Of a DNA stretch of 62,077 nt, positions 43,497 through 52,095 are shown one piece after another (within the stretch, counting starts at the first letter, position 1; each line of letters begins with the position of its first letter). Made by a program: the position numbers and the translations under genes. Under the pieces are notes generated by a model that ran no database searches, had not been told where the DNA came from, and saw only the letters and a program-made list of their open reading frames with translations. The stretch is from UBA1205 sp045598105 (GTDB lineage: Bacteria; Bacteroidota; Bacteroidia; Bacteroidales; WCHB1-69), in contig JAZLLK010000046.1 of the NCBI GenBank assembly GCA_045598105.1, forward strand, positions 1 through 62,077, given 5' to 3'.

Positions 43497-45491
43497 GTGA
43501 GTATTAAGGTAAACATATTGTTATTAGGTGTTATGTGCTGTGTGAGTATAGGCTTGAGTTCTGCTCAAACCGATACTACGCACACGTTGAATAATTTTAC
43601 CGTATATGGTACCCATGTGGAATTTAATACTCCCGGCAGACAAAAAATAGACGTGCAGGACTATTTTAAACACGCCCTGCAGGTGTCGGAAGTTGTCAAA
43701 TTTTTCTCAGGTGTAAATATGAAAGATTATGGCGGCATAGGCGGGCTCAAAACTATATCCGTACGCGGATTGGGACCGCATCATACCGCAGTAAGCATTG
43801 ACGGCGTATCACTCAATGATTGCCAAACGGGGCAGGTGGACGTGGGTAAACTGTCAATGGAAAATATAGATAACATAGCCCTGCTCAATGCCAATAGTGA
43901 AGCCGATATATTTAAGCCGGCACGGTTATATGCCGCTGCCAATACTTTGCAAGTGAATACCCATGTGCCACAGTTTAAAGCTAATAAACCCGTGAATGTG
44001 AGTGCCGGCCTTAAAGTGGCTTCAGCCTTTACCTTTCATCCTCACCTGTTGCTGGAAGTACGCATGGCTCCACAATGGTCATCATCATTGTCCGCCGAAT
44101 ACCTGTACTCTAAAGGTAATTATAAATATGTAATGCATTATGGCGGACCCAATGATAGTACCTCCATAGAACGCCGCATGAATGGTGATGTATCTGCCTT
44201 GTCAGCAGTGTGGAATGTGTTCTATACCGGTACTCGTGACAAGCTCCACCTTAAAGCCTATGCTTACTACGCCCGAAACGGACTTCCCGGAGCCGCCATA
44301 CTCTATAACCCCGAAGCTACTCAACGACTCCATAATGATACCTATTTTCTTCAAGGCCGATATCAGCACCATTTTAATACTCATTTTAGCTATCAGTGCG
44401 TGCTCAAGGCGAACTATGCCCACACCGAGTATATAGATACCACATTTTGGAATTCTACAGGCGGACTCGATAATCATTACTATCAGCGGGAACTGTATGT
44501 GGCAAATGTATTGCTGTATAAGCATAATGAATATTGGCAATTATCATTGTCTAATGATGTGATATATAATAATATGTCTTCTAATATGGGCGATTTTCCT
44601 CAGCCACATAGAGTAAATGTGCTTACCAATGCAGCTTCAGTATATACCCGCCCATGGTGGCGATTGCAGGCCAATGTGCTCCATACCTATGTGCTGGATA
44701 TTACCCAAGCCGATCAATTGCGGACACATTATAATAAATGCAGCCCCGGATTGAATGTGGAAATTCGATTGTTGCCTAAGGAAAAACTTACCCTTACCAT
44801 GAGTTGCCAGTATGCGTTCCGTATGCCTACATTTAACGACCTGTATTATACCAATGTGGGCAACCGCAACCTTAAACCCGAAACCATACACCAGGCCCTG
44901 GGAACATTGGCTTGGGTAAAAAATGTAAATAATACCATGCCGTATGTACGCATAGCCGCCACAGGCTATTTTCATAGGGTGAATAATAAAATAGTTGCCA
45001 TACCTACCCGCAACCTGTTCCTGTGGAGTATGCTCAATTACGGTAAGGTGAATATAGCCGGTGCCGACCTTAATACCGATATGCAAATACAGGCCTGCCC
45101 GTGGCTGCGTATAGATATGGCACTTGCTTATTCCTATCAGCGGGCAGTGGATGTTACCAATGCGAATAGCAAAACCTACCAAAACCAAATACCCTATACC
45201 CCCCATCACAGCGGTAGTGCCAGACTGGTGTTCCATACCTCGTGGTTTGCTCTCCATTACACCCTGCAGGCCGTGGGAGCACGATATACGCTGGGGCAAA
45301 ATATACTACAAAACCGGCTGGACCCCTATTGTGACCATAACATGGGCATAAGCACCGACGTGCCGGTGAAAAATGTGCTTTTTACCCTTGGTGCTGATGT
45401 GCTGAATATGGCTAATAAAAATTACGAAGTAGTAGCTAATTTCCCCGTACAGGGAATATCATGGCGAATAAACGTTGAAATAAAATGGTAA
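43497..45491 (+). CDS. btuB: TonB-dependent receptor, BtuB-like cobalamin transporter
   Basis: About 664 residues from GTG 43497, giving the signal MSIKVNILLLGVMCCVSIGLSSAQ-TD (cleavage after AQ); a GTG 18 bases upstream is possible. The plug domain has VSEVVKFFSGVNMKDYGGIGG, LKTISVRGLGPHHTAVSIDG and VDVGKLSMENIDNIALLN. The remaining part forms a 22-strand barrel ending WRINVEIKW, an outer-membrane insertion end. Position behind a B12 riboswitch identifies the ligand as cobalamin or a related corrinoid. It is followed 34 bases later by a BtuG-like lipoprotein, the usual surface partner in Bacteroidetes. Confidence 0.93.
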   Translation: MSIKVNILLLGVMCCVSIGLSSAQTDTTHTLNNFTVYGTHVEFNTPGRQKIDVQDYFKHALQVSEVVKFFSGVNMKDYGGIGGLKTISVRGLGPHHTAVSIDGVSLNDCQTGQVDVGKLSMENIDNIALLNANSEADIFKPARLYAAANTLQVNTHVPQFKANKPVNVSAGLKVASAFTFHPHLLLEVRMAPQWSSSLSAEYLYSKGNYKYVMHYGGPNDSTSIERRMNGDVSALSAVWNVFYTGTRDKLHLKAYAYYARNGLPGAAILYNPEATQRLHNDTYFLQGRYQHHFNTHFSYQCVLKANYAHTEYIDTTFWNSTGGLDNHYYQRELYVANVLLYKHNEYWQLSLSNDVIYNNMSSNMGDFPQPHRVNVLTNAASVYTRPWWRLQANVLHTYVLDITQADQLRTHYNKCSPGLNVEIRLLPKEKLTLTMSCQYAFRMPTFNDLYYTNVGNRNLKPETIHQALGTLAWVKNVNNTMPYVRIAATGYFHRVNNKIVAIPTRNLFLWSMLNYGKVNIAGADLNTDMQIQACPWLRIDMALAYSYQRAVDVTNANSKTYQNQIPYTPHHSGSARLVFHTSWFALHYTLQAVGARYTLGQNILQNRLDPYCDHNMGISTDVPVKNVLFTLGADVLNMANKNYEVVANFPVQGISWRINVEIKW

Positions 45492-45525
45492 AATATAATT
45501 AATAAATAGTTTTTTTTGTAATAAT

Positions 45526-46605
45526 ATGAGTGTAAAAGTGAGTTTGATAAAGTCTTTATCCTGTATTGCAGGCATAATATTATTGACCGCATGCGACCCT
45601 AAACCACAGGAAGAAGGAGATATATCGTTCAGTAACGGAGTGTGGGTATTGTGTGAGGGACTTATGAACGGTAACAATGCCGGTATTTCCTATTATGATA
45701 TAGCTGATAGCAAAAGCTATACCGATGTGTTTTATGACCAAAACCACCGATATTTGGGTGACGTGGCCAACAGTATGGTGCAGTATGGTAATAAAATATA
45801 TGTAGCTGTGTGTAATTCCAATTTGGTAGAGGTAATAGACATAAATACAGGTAAATCGGTGGCGCATATAAGCTTTAAGGATAAAACCTATCAGGGGCTC
45901 ACCGTAGGCTCGCCCCGAAGAATGGCATCCGCCAATGGCAAAATATATGTTACCTGCTATACCGGTCATGTGGCTGTAATAGATACCGTAAGCCAGTGCG
46001 TGGAAGCCATAGGCCTTACCGGTAATAACCCTGAAGGTATAGCCGTGGCCGGTAATGAACTGTATGTATGCAATTCCGGCGGATACGATTATGGCGTGTA
46101 TGACAGTACTTTATCGGTGTTGAATGTAAATAACCTGCAGGAAATATGTCGCATACAGGTAGGCGTAAATCCTATGATGGCAGCTACCGCCCATGACGGT
46201 AATGTGTATGTAGTATGTTATGGTAATTATAACAATGTGGACGCCTGCTTCCAAAAAATAAATACCGCTACCCACACCATGGAAAAAGAATATCCTATTA
46301 AGGCCTCTAACTTTTGCCTTAACGGCAATAAAGCTTATGTGTGTGGAACCGATTGGGCTACCAATCAGTCGTTTATTAAAGTGGTGGACCTCATTGCAGA
46401 AGCCGTAACAGGGGATTTTATTACCGATAATACCCTTATACAATCTCCCTATGCCATTATGACCGGTAATAACGATATCTACGTAGCCGATGCCCTTGAT
46501 TATGTATCACACGGTGATGTGTATTGCTTTGATGCTAATGGCAAAAAACGCTTCTCATTTGAGGTGGGAATTAACCCCAATACCCTCATTAGAGTTATAA
46601 AGTAA
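45526..46605 (+). CDS. BtuG-like surface lipoprotein with YncE-type propeller
   Basis: 359 residues. The signal ends ILLTACDP, giving a lipidated Cys, and the acidic stretch EEGD after it fits surface export of lipoproteins in Bacteroidetes. The body has propeller blades such as NKIYVAVCNSNLVEVIDINTGK, GKIYVTCYTGHVAVIDT, NELYVCNSGG and NDIYVADALDYVSHGDVYCFD. In Bacteroides, BtuG is a propeller lipoprotein that binds B12 very tightly and caps BtuB. Gene order behind the B12 riboswitch and the receptor makes this role likely, by inference. Confidence 0.87.
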   Translation: MSVKVSLIKSLSCIAGIILLTACDPKPQEEGDISFSNGVWVLCEGLMNGNNAGISYYDIADSKSYTDVFYDQNHRYLGDVANSMVQYGNKIYVAVCNSNLVEVIDINTGKSVAHISFKDKTYQGLTVGSPRRMASANGKIYVTCYTGHVAVIDTVSQCVEAIGLTGNNPEGIAVAGNELYVCNSGGYDYGVYDSTLSVLNVNNLQEICRIQVGVNPMMAATAHDGNVYVVCYGNYNNVDACFQKINTATHTMEKEYPIKASNFCLNGNKAYVCGTDWATNQSFIKVVDLIAEAVTGDFITDNTLIQSPYAIMTGNNDIYVADALDYVSHGDVYCFDANGKKRFSFEVGINPNTLIRVIK

Positions 46606-46789
46606 TACACTTTTGTTTTTTACGTGTGCATACCAAACCTAAAAAAGAGTGTAAAAGTTTTTAACAAAATGTAAAGTATTGACAATTAACTTGTTGTGCT
46701 GCCCATGTGTTGATAATGAGTGGGTTACATGGTTGTTAAAATGTTAATAAGTATTAGTATAAAAATAGGGTAAAAGGAACGTAAATTGA

Positions 46790-46797
46790 TATTTTTG
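46790..46797 (+). promoter_or_regulatory. -7 promoter element of nrdD-nrdG
   Basis: TATTTTTG fits TAnnTTTG. It leaves only about 8 bases of leader before ATG 46812, or about 26 before ATG 46830. Confidence 0.6.
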
Positions 46798-46811
46798 CAA
46801 GCAGAATATAA

Positions 46812-48920
46812 ATGAAAATTCAAGTTGTTATGTACGTCATAAGAAGAGACAATAAAGCCCACCGTTACGATAAAAACAGAATATTTGAAGCCATAGCTTC
46901 CGCCTTTAAGGCTACCGCCGTAAGTTATATGGATAGTGAAATTGATGACATTATCAATAGTTTGCATTTGTATAACTATATCACCATAGAATGTATATCC
47001 GATCAGGTGGAAGTGGAATTAATGAAGCGTGGCTATTATAGTGTAGCCAAGGCTTTTATTATATATAGGGAGCAGCATCGTAAGGATAGGGAATTGGATA
47101 AAAAGAAGAACTACATAGCCAAATATCTCAAGCCTTCTAATGCCGCTACAGCCAGTGAATTTGATTCCAATGCCAATGTAACCGAAAAGAACATAGCCAC
47201 CCTGAATGGTGAATTATTCAAAGGTGATATTATTAAGCTGAATCGTTCCCGCCTTACTGATAAAATACGTGACATGTACGGTGATGACCTGGCTAAGGAA
47301 TATATCCGTCAGCTGGAAACACATGAATTATACAAGCATGATGAAACATCAATATTTCCTTATTGTGTAGCTATTACCATGTATCCCATGCTACTTGACG
47401 GGCTCAAGCATATGGGCGGTATATCTATGCCTCCTAAGCATTTACGTAGTTTTTGCGGTATATTTGTGAACATGGTATTTACCATAGCTGCCCAGTTTGC
47501 CGGTGCGGTGGCCACTCCTGAATTTTTATTATATTTTGATTATTTCTGTCGCAAAGAGTGGGGAAATGACTACTACCAGCACATGGATAAAATAGTGGAA
47601 ACCTCTATAGCAAAAGAGCGTACCATTAAAGATGTGATATTGGATTATTTTCAAAATATAGTATATTACCTTAATCAGCCTGCCGCAGCCCGTAATTTCC
47701 AGTCGGTATTTTGGAATATCAGTTATTTTGACAGCTACTATTTTAAGGGGGTGTTTGGTGAATTCTATTTTCCTGACGGTACAGCCCCTCAGTGGGAGTC
47801 GTTAGATGTACTACAAAGATTGTTTATGAAATGGTTCAATAGGGAGCGTACTAAGGAAATACTTACCTTCCCTGTAGAAACCATGGCATTACTTACCGAT
47901 GGCACTGACGTATTGGATAAATCCTATGGCGAATTTACCGCCGAAATGTATGCCGAAGGTCATTCCTTTTTTACCTATATGTCTGATTCGGCCGATAGCT
48001 TAAGTTCCTGTTGCCGTTTACGTAATGAAATGCAGGATAATCAGTTTAGCTATTCATTGGGTGCCGGTGGCGTAGCCACCGGCAGTAAATCGGTTATGAC
48101 ACTTAATGTTAACAGGCTGGTTCAGAATGCTGTACGCAATCATCATGACCCGCTGGAGCATTTGCGTGAGCAGGTGCAAAAGGTGCATAAGTACCAAACA
48201 GCTTTTAATGAACTGCAAAAGGATTTTTATGCGGCTCACATGCTCACCGCTTATGAAGCTAATTTTATATCCCTTGAAAAACAGTATCTTACCATAGGCG
48301 TAAATGGTGTGGTAGAGGCTGCCGAATTCTTGGGTCTTAAAATAAATGATAACGAGGATTACCGTAATTTTATACAATCCATACTCAAAACCATTTCAGA
48401 TGAAAATAAGGCCGCCCGTACTAAGGAACTTATGTTCAATACCGAATTTGTTCCTGCCGAAAATTTGGGCGTTAAACACGCCCAATGGGATAAGCAGGAC
48501 GGCTACATAGTTCCTCGTGACTGCTATAACAGCTATTTTTACGTAGTAGAAGATAACTCATTGAATATTATGGATAAATTTAAATTACATGGTCATGCCT
48601 ATGTACAATATCTTGACGGCGGCTCGGCATTACACATGAATTTAGATGAGCATCTTACTAAAGATCAATATCGTAACCTGCTGAAAGTAGCCGCAGTAGA
48701 GGGTACCAATTACTTTACCTTTAATATACCTAATACCATATGTAAGGAGGAACACTGTGGGCATATAGATAAACGCTATTTACAAAAATGTCCCGTATGC
48801 GGCAGTTCTAATGTTACTTGGGCTACCCGTGTAATAGGCTATCTTAAGCGTATAGATCATTTTTCCCAAGCACGTCAGAGCGAGGCCTCACATCGTTACT
48901 ATTATCATTCACAGGAATAA
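46812..48920 (+). CDS. nrdD: Anaerobic ribonucleoside-triphosphate reductase
   Basis: NrdD makes deoxyribonucleotides without oxygen using a glycyl radical. The protein is 702 residues (MKIQVVMYVIRRDN); ATG 46830 (MYVIRRDN) is a possible alternative start. Residues 1-95 form an ATP-cone for allosteric control. The catalytic domain includes SSCCRLRNEM, with the active-site Cys, and AGGVATGSKSVMTLN. Near the C-terminus are zinc-binding cysteines (CKEEHCGH, CPVCGSS) and the glycyl-radical loop ATRVIGYL with Gly676. nrdG follows with a one-base overlap (TAATG), so the enzyme and its activator are translationally coupled. Confidence 0.96.
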   Translation: MKIQVVMYVIRRDNKAHRYDKNRIFEAIASAFKATAVSYMDSEIDDIINSLHLYNYITIECISDQVEVELMKRGYYSVAKAFIIYREQHRKDRELDKKKNYIAKYLKPSNAATASEFDSNANVTEKNIATLNGELFKGDIIKLNRSRLTDKIRDMYGDDLAKEYIRQLETHELYKHDETSIFPYCVAITMYPMLLDGLKHMGGISMPPKHLRSFCGIFVNMVFTIAAQFAGAVATPEFLLYFDYFCRKEWGNDYYQHMDKIVETSIAKERTIKDVILDYFQNIVYYLNQPAAARNFQSVFWNISYFDSYYFKGVFGEFYFPDGTAPQWESLDVLQRLFMKWFNRERTKEILTFPVETMALLTDGTDVLDKSYGEFTAEMYAEGHSFFTYMSDSADSLSSCCRLRNEMQDNQFSYSLGAGGVATGSKSVMTLNVNRLVQNAVRNHHDPLEHLREQVQKVHKYQTAFNELQKDFYAAHMLTAYEANFISLEKQYLTIGVNGVVEAAEFLGLKINDNEDYRNFIQSILKTISDENKAARTKELMFNTEFVPAENLGVKHAQWDKQDGYIVPRDCYNSYFYVVEDNSLNIMDKFKLHGHAYVQYLDGGSALHMNLDEHLTKDQYRNLLKVAAVEGTNYFTFNIPNTICKEEHCGHIDKRYLQKCPVCGSSNVTWATRVIGYLKRIDHFSQARQSEASHRYYYHSQE

Positions 48921-49393
48921 TGAAATACGTTAATTACAACATAGTGTTCCAAGAGGTTCCTAATGAAACCACTTTGGCTATTAATATTTCCAATTGCCCA
49001 TGCAAATGTGACGGCTGTCACAGCAGTTATCTTATGCAGAATATAGGAGAAGAATTGGATGAAACATCGCTGGAAGCCATGGTGAGTAAGTACCGGCACC
49101 ACATTACCTGTGTGGCATTCATGGGTGGTGATGCTGATGTGAACGGCGTAATGCATTTGGCCCAATGGCTTAAACAGCATTATCCGCTTAAAGTGGCATG
49201 GTACTCCGGGCAAAGCCACATGTCATCATTACTCGTTCCGCAGTGGGTTGATTTCGTAAAAGTAGGACCCTATAAAAAAGAATATGGCGGGCTGAATAAT
49301 CCGCATACCAATCAAAAAATGTATAGGGTAGAAAAACAGGAAAACAATTTTGTATATACCGATATTACTAACCTTTTTTGGAAACAGCATTAG
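48920..49393 (+). CDS. nrdG: Anaerobic ribonucleotide reductase activating protein (radical SAM)
   Basis: NrdG uses a [4Fe-4S] cluster and SAM to form the glycyl radical on NrdD. The 157-residue protein has the radical-SAM motif CX3CX2C at Cys26, Cys30 and Cys33 (NCPCKCDGCHSSYL), and FMGGDADV with the GGE-like SAM-binding strand. The length is typical. It overlaps nrdD by one base. Confidence 0.95.
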   Translation: MKYVNYNIVFQEVPNETTLAINISNCPCKCDGCHSSYLMQNIGEELDETSLEAMVSKYRHHITCVAFMGGDADVNGVMHLAQWLKQHYPLKVAWYSGQSHMSSLLVPQWVDFVKVGPYKKEYGGLNNPHTNQKMYRVEKQENNFVYTDITNLFWKQH

Positions 49394-49483
49394 TTTGTGC
49401 TTTTTTCTTTTAGTGTAAAAATTTATTTTTTATTTTTAACTCTTCCCATGTAGCGTGGTCTTAATGTTAAAGTTGCATTTCAC

Positions 49484-50032
49484 ATGGATAATGAATCTAT
49501 CATGCACTTGTTAAAACATCCTCATACGTTTAATGAGGGTTATAATCAATTGGTGGATACCTACACTTCGGCCTTGTATTGGACTATACGTCGCCTGGTG
49601 GTTACCCATGAAGATGCACAAGACGTTCTCCAAAATGTGTGGATTAAAGTGTACACAGGCTTGCCTAATATGAAAGGTGATGCCTCTTCGCTAAAGGCAT
49701 GGTTGTATAAAATATGTATTAACGAAAGCCTTAATTGGCTTAAAAAAAAGCGTTCATCTATATTTACTTCCATTGACGACGTAAACGAGCAGTTGTTGCA
49801 GGCTGTGCCTGAAGAGATATTTTGCTCGGAAGAGGATATAAGCGTACGCTTTCAAAAGGCAGTGCTGGCATTGCCACACAAGCAAAAAATAGTGTTTAAC
49901 CTGCGCTATTATGAAGAATTGTCATATCAGCAAATAAGTGAAATAACAGGTCAAAGCGTTAACACGCTGAAAACCGGCTATCACTACGCAGTAGAAGCCA
50001 TAAAAGCAAAATTAGAAATAAAAAATGAGTAA
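49484..50032 (+). CDS. ECF-type RNA polymerase sigma factor
   Basis: 182 residues. Region 2 (about 20-90) includes DAQDVLQNVWIKVY and LKAWLYKICINESLNWLKKK; region 4 (about 120-175) has ALPHKQKIVFNLRYYEELSYQQISEITG and VNTLKTGYHYAVEAIKAKL, a helix-turn-helix for the -35 element. It overlaps the next gene, a small membrane protein, by 8 bases, and a Spy-like periplasmic protein follows. This triad is a common layout of stress-responsive sigma factors. The upstream sequence TAAAGTTG (49468-49475) is close to, but not an exact match of, TAnnTTTG. Confidence 0.93.
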   Translation: MDNESIMHLLKHPHTFNEGYNQLVDTYTSALYWTIRRLVVTHEDAQDVLQNVWIKVYTGLPNMKGDASSLKAWLYKICINESLNWLKKKRSSIFTSIDDVNEQLLQAVPEEIFCSEEDISVRFQKAVLALPHKQKIVFNLRYYEELSYQQISEITGQSVNTLKTGYHYAVEAIKAKLEIKNE

Positions 50033-50330
50033 TACAGCATTTAATACCATAGGCAAAACCATGCCATACAAGGTGCCCGCTAATTATATGCAGCAGGCTT
50101 GTGAGCAGGCTAAATTATTGACAGGGCGGGTGGTAACCCGCTCAGCAGGTGTGTGGTGGAAAGTAACAGCCGGGGTAGCCGTAGCTGCCATAGTTGCGGT
50201 GTTGTGTTTTCATTGGGGCAAGCCTGATCCCATGGAGCAATACCAAAATTACATAGCCCGGCTGTCAGCCGAGGATTTAGCCAATATGTGTAATGACGTG
50301 GAATATATGGAAGAATCTATGTATTACTAG
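50025..50330 (+). CDS. Small single-pass membrane protein, probable anti-sigma factor
   Basis: 101 residues. A cytoplasmic-looking N-terminal part of about 45 residues (YKVPANYMQQACEQAKLL) is followed by one membrane helix (WWKVTAGVAVAAIVAVLCFHW) and a short acidic C-terminus (SAEDLANMCNDVEYMEESMYY). It overlaps the sigma gene by 8 bases, the usual position of an anti-sigma factor. The N-terminal part is much shorter than a ZAS domain and lacks the HxxxCxxC zinc motif. Its role is therefore inferred from position. Confidence 0.75.
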   Translation: MSNTAFNTIGKTMPYKVPANYMQQACEQAKLLTGRVVTRSAGVWWKVTAGVAVAAIVAVLCFHWGKPDPMEQYQNYIARLSAEDLANMCNDVEYMEESMYY

Positions 50331-50366
50331 TATAGGTATCAAGTATTTACATTAAATAATATTAGC

Positions 50367-50870
50367 ATGAAAAAGTACGTAGTAGCATTGCTTATGATGA
50401 CGGCCATCAGTAGCATATATGCTCAAAATTCCACAGCTAAAGCCGATAACCACAAGCCTAAAACTGAAGTTGATATTACAGCCATGAAGTTGAAGGTACT
50501 CAAAGAATCTCTTATGCTCTCTGATGATCAGTATGCTCAATTTAAGCCTATATACGAGCAGTATCGTGCGGCTATTAAGCCTTATCGTCATCGTAAATGT
50601 CGTTGTGATAATGACAGCCTTACCGATAAAGAAATTAAAGCCTGCCTGGAATCTTCGTTTGATAATGCCATAGCCATGGCTACCGTGAAAAAGCAATATG
50701 TAAGCAAGTTCGCTAAAGTGCTTACCATGCGTCAGGTAGAAAAACTGTTCTCTATGGAAGCGCGTATGCAATTCAACATGAGAAATGAAATGGACCGTAG
50801 AAATGGTGAAAAAGTGTTCCCAATGTCACCTTCTCATCACGCTATGCCCGGAAATAAATGTGAAAAGTAG
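50367..50870 (+). CDS. Periplasmic Spy/CpxP-like protein
   Basis: 167 residues with a signal peptide ending IYAQ. The mature helical domain has LSDDQYAQFKPIYEQY and, after a Cys-bearing insertion (RHRKCRCDND), VLTMRQVEKLF, both resembling the LTxxQ motifs of Spy/CpxP stress proteins. These bind metals or unfolded proteins in the periplasm. It is the third gene of the sigma-factor operon, so it is likely a sensor or target of this system. It ends before a good terminator. Confidence 0.8.
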   Translation: MKKYVVALLMMTAISSIYAQNSTAKADNHKPKTEVDITAMKLKVLKESLMLSDDQYAQFKPIYEQYRAAIKPYRHRKCRCDNDSLTDKEIKACLESSFDNAIAMATVKKQYVSKFAKVLTMRQVEKLFSMEARMQFNMRNEMDRRNGEKVFPMSPSHHAMPGNKCEK

Positions 50871-50897
50871 TTCATTATTGATAAAATGTTTAAATAG

Positions 50898-50930
50898 GCG
50901 GTTGCTCGTGTAGCGACTGCTTTTTTTTTT
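50898..50930 (+). terminator. Terminator of the sigma-factor operon
   Basis: GCGGTTGCT (50898-50906) pairs with AGCGACTGC (50912-50920) using two G-U pairs, then ten T's. Confidence 0.9.
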
Positions 50931-51029
50931 ATAATATGTACTATATGACCTGATAACGGTGTAATTTTATTGGGTAACAGGTGTTTACGTACTTCTTTTT
51001 ACGGGGAAGGCCGGCCTGTTGAGGGAAAA

Positions 51030-51869
51030 TTACGGCAAGTCTATAATGGCAAAGTCATCGGTGGTGAGCCCTACGTTTTTGGCATCCTTTGATTGGCGAA
51101 AGTTGCCATAGAGTATTTTGCCGTCAGCACAGGATATTACCACAAAGAAACTCCAATTGCCGGGCTTACCCACACTGTGTACAAATGCCTTGTGCTCGTC
51201 TTTATTAATGGCCTCCTCTATGTGCTCCTCATCGGTGAAGCTGAATTTGGAATGGTACACCTCTTTCAGCTTGGCCGGCGTATTAATATTGGAAGCTACG
51301 TTATTGGTGGTGAGTAGCAGGGTTTGCTCTTGCAGGCTACGCCTGTGGGTACGCATGAATATTTTTAAATCATTAGTGCTTATGTTGCTGTGATCCAGTG
51401 TATCAAGCATGTATTGCATGGCCTTTATTATGCCGGCCAACTTGTAGCCGTAGCTTTCACATTCATCGTCTTCATTGTAGGTGCCCAGCGGAATGGATAT
51501 TACTTCACGCATATTGTCTATCTTGCCGCTTTTGTCGCCTAATACCAGTGTGAGCAGGTTTACCTTAAGGCTGCTTTTACCTAAAGTGTAGGTGCCATCT
51601 ACCAAAGTAAGGTAGGAACATCCGCTTGCCGTGGTACGCATTTGGTTAAACTGATACTGACTGATGATTTCATAAGGGGTTATTTTCCAGTACTTTTCTG
51701 CGGCATTTTTAATGTTTGCATTAAATTCAGAAAATATATTTCCCTCTAATACTATGTAGGTTTTGGTGTTTTTGAATTTAGCGAGATTCTCTTGTGAAAA
51801 CGACAACTGGGCTTGGCTTATATGCATGCCTGCTATTATAAGCAGACCTATCATCCATACTTTTTTCAT
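51030..51869 (-). CDS. Secreted protein of unknown function
   Basis: 279 residues with a signal peptide (MKKVWMIGLLIIAGMHISQA-Q). The mature protein begins with an amphipathic helix (SFSQENLAKFKNTKTYIVLEG), then mixed helices and strands, including KVNLLTLVLGDKSGKI and WSFFVVISCADGKILYGNFRQ near the C-terminus. It has no lipobox, barrel end or sorting domain. It lies alone between the Spy-like operon (convergent) and ftsK (divergent). I do not recognise the family. Confidence 0.8.
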   Translation of the reverse strand: MKKVWMIGLLIIAGMHISQAQLSFSQENLAKFKNTKTYIVLEGNIFSEFNANIKNAAEKYWKITPYEIISQYQFNQMRTTASGCSYLTLVDGTYTLGKSSLKVNLLTLVLGDKSGKIDNMREVISIPLGTYNEDDECESYGYKLAGIIKAMQYMLDTLDHSNISTNDLKIFMRTHRRSLQEQTLLLTTNNVASNINTPAKLKEVYHSKFSFTDEEHIEEAINKDEHKAFVHSVGKPGNWSFFVVISCADGKILYGNFRQSKDAKNVGLTTDDFAIIDLP

Positions 51870-52008
51870 ATATGAGGTGTTATATTATATGTTTTTGTTT
51901 GTTATAACGCATATTTACGCTTAAAAGTATAAACGGAGGCAGGAAAAAATGAACAAAATGGTGTTTATAAATAGTTGTATCCGTTATTTTTATATATAAT
52001 GTAAATTC

Positions 52009-52016
52009 TAATTTTG
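52009..52016 (+). promoter_or_regulatory. -7 promoter element of ftsK-lolA-tamL
   Basis: TAATTTTG fits TAnnTTTG, 80 bases before the ftsK start. Confidence 0.6.
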
Positions 52017-52095
52017 TAACTTTGAGATGTATAATAATGGAATATTATAACTTATTGGTATTTAGTAAATAACTATATTAAAAATAGAGTACAAT

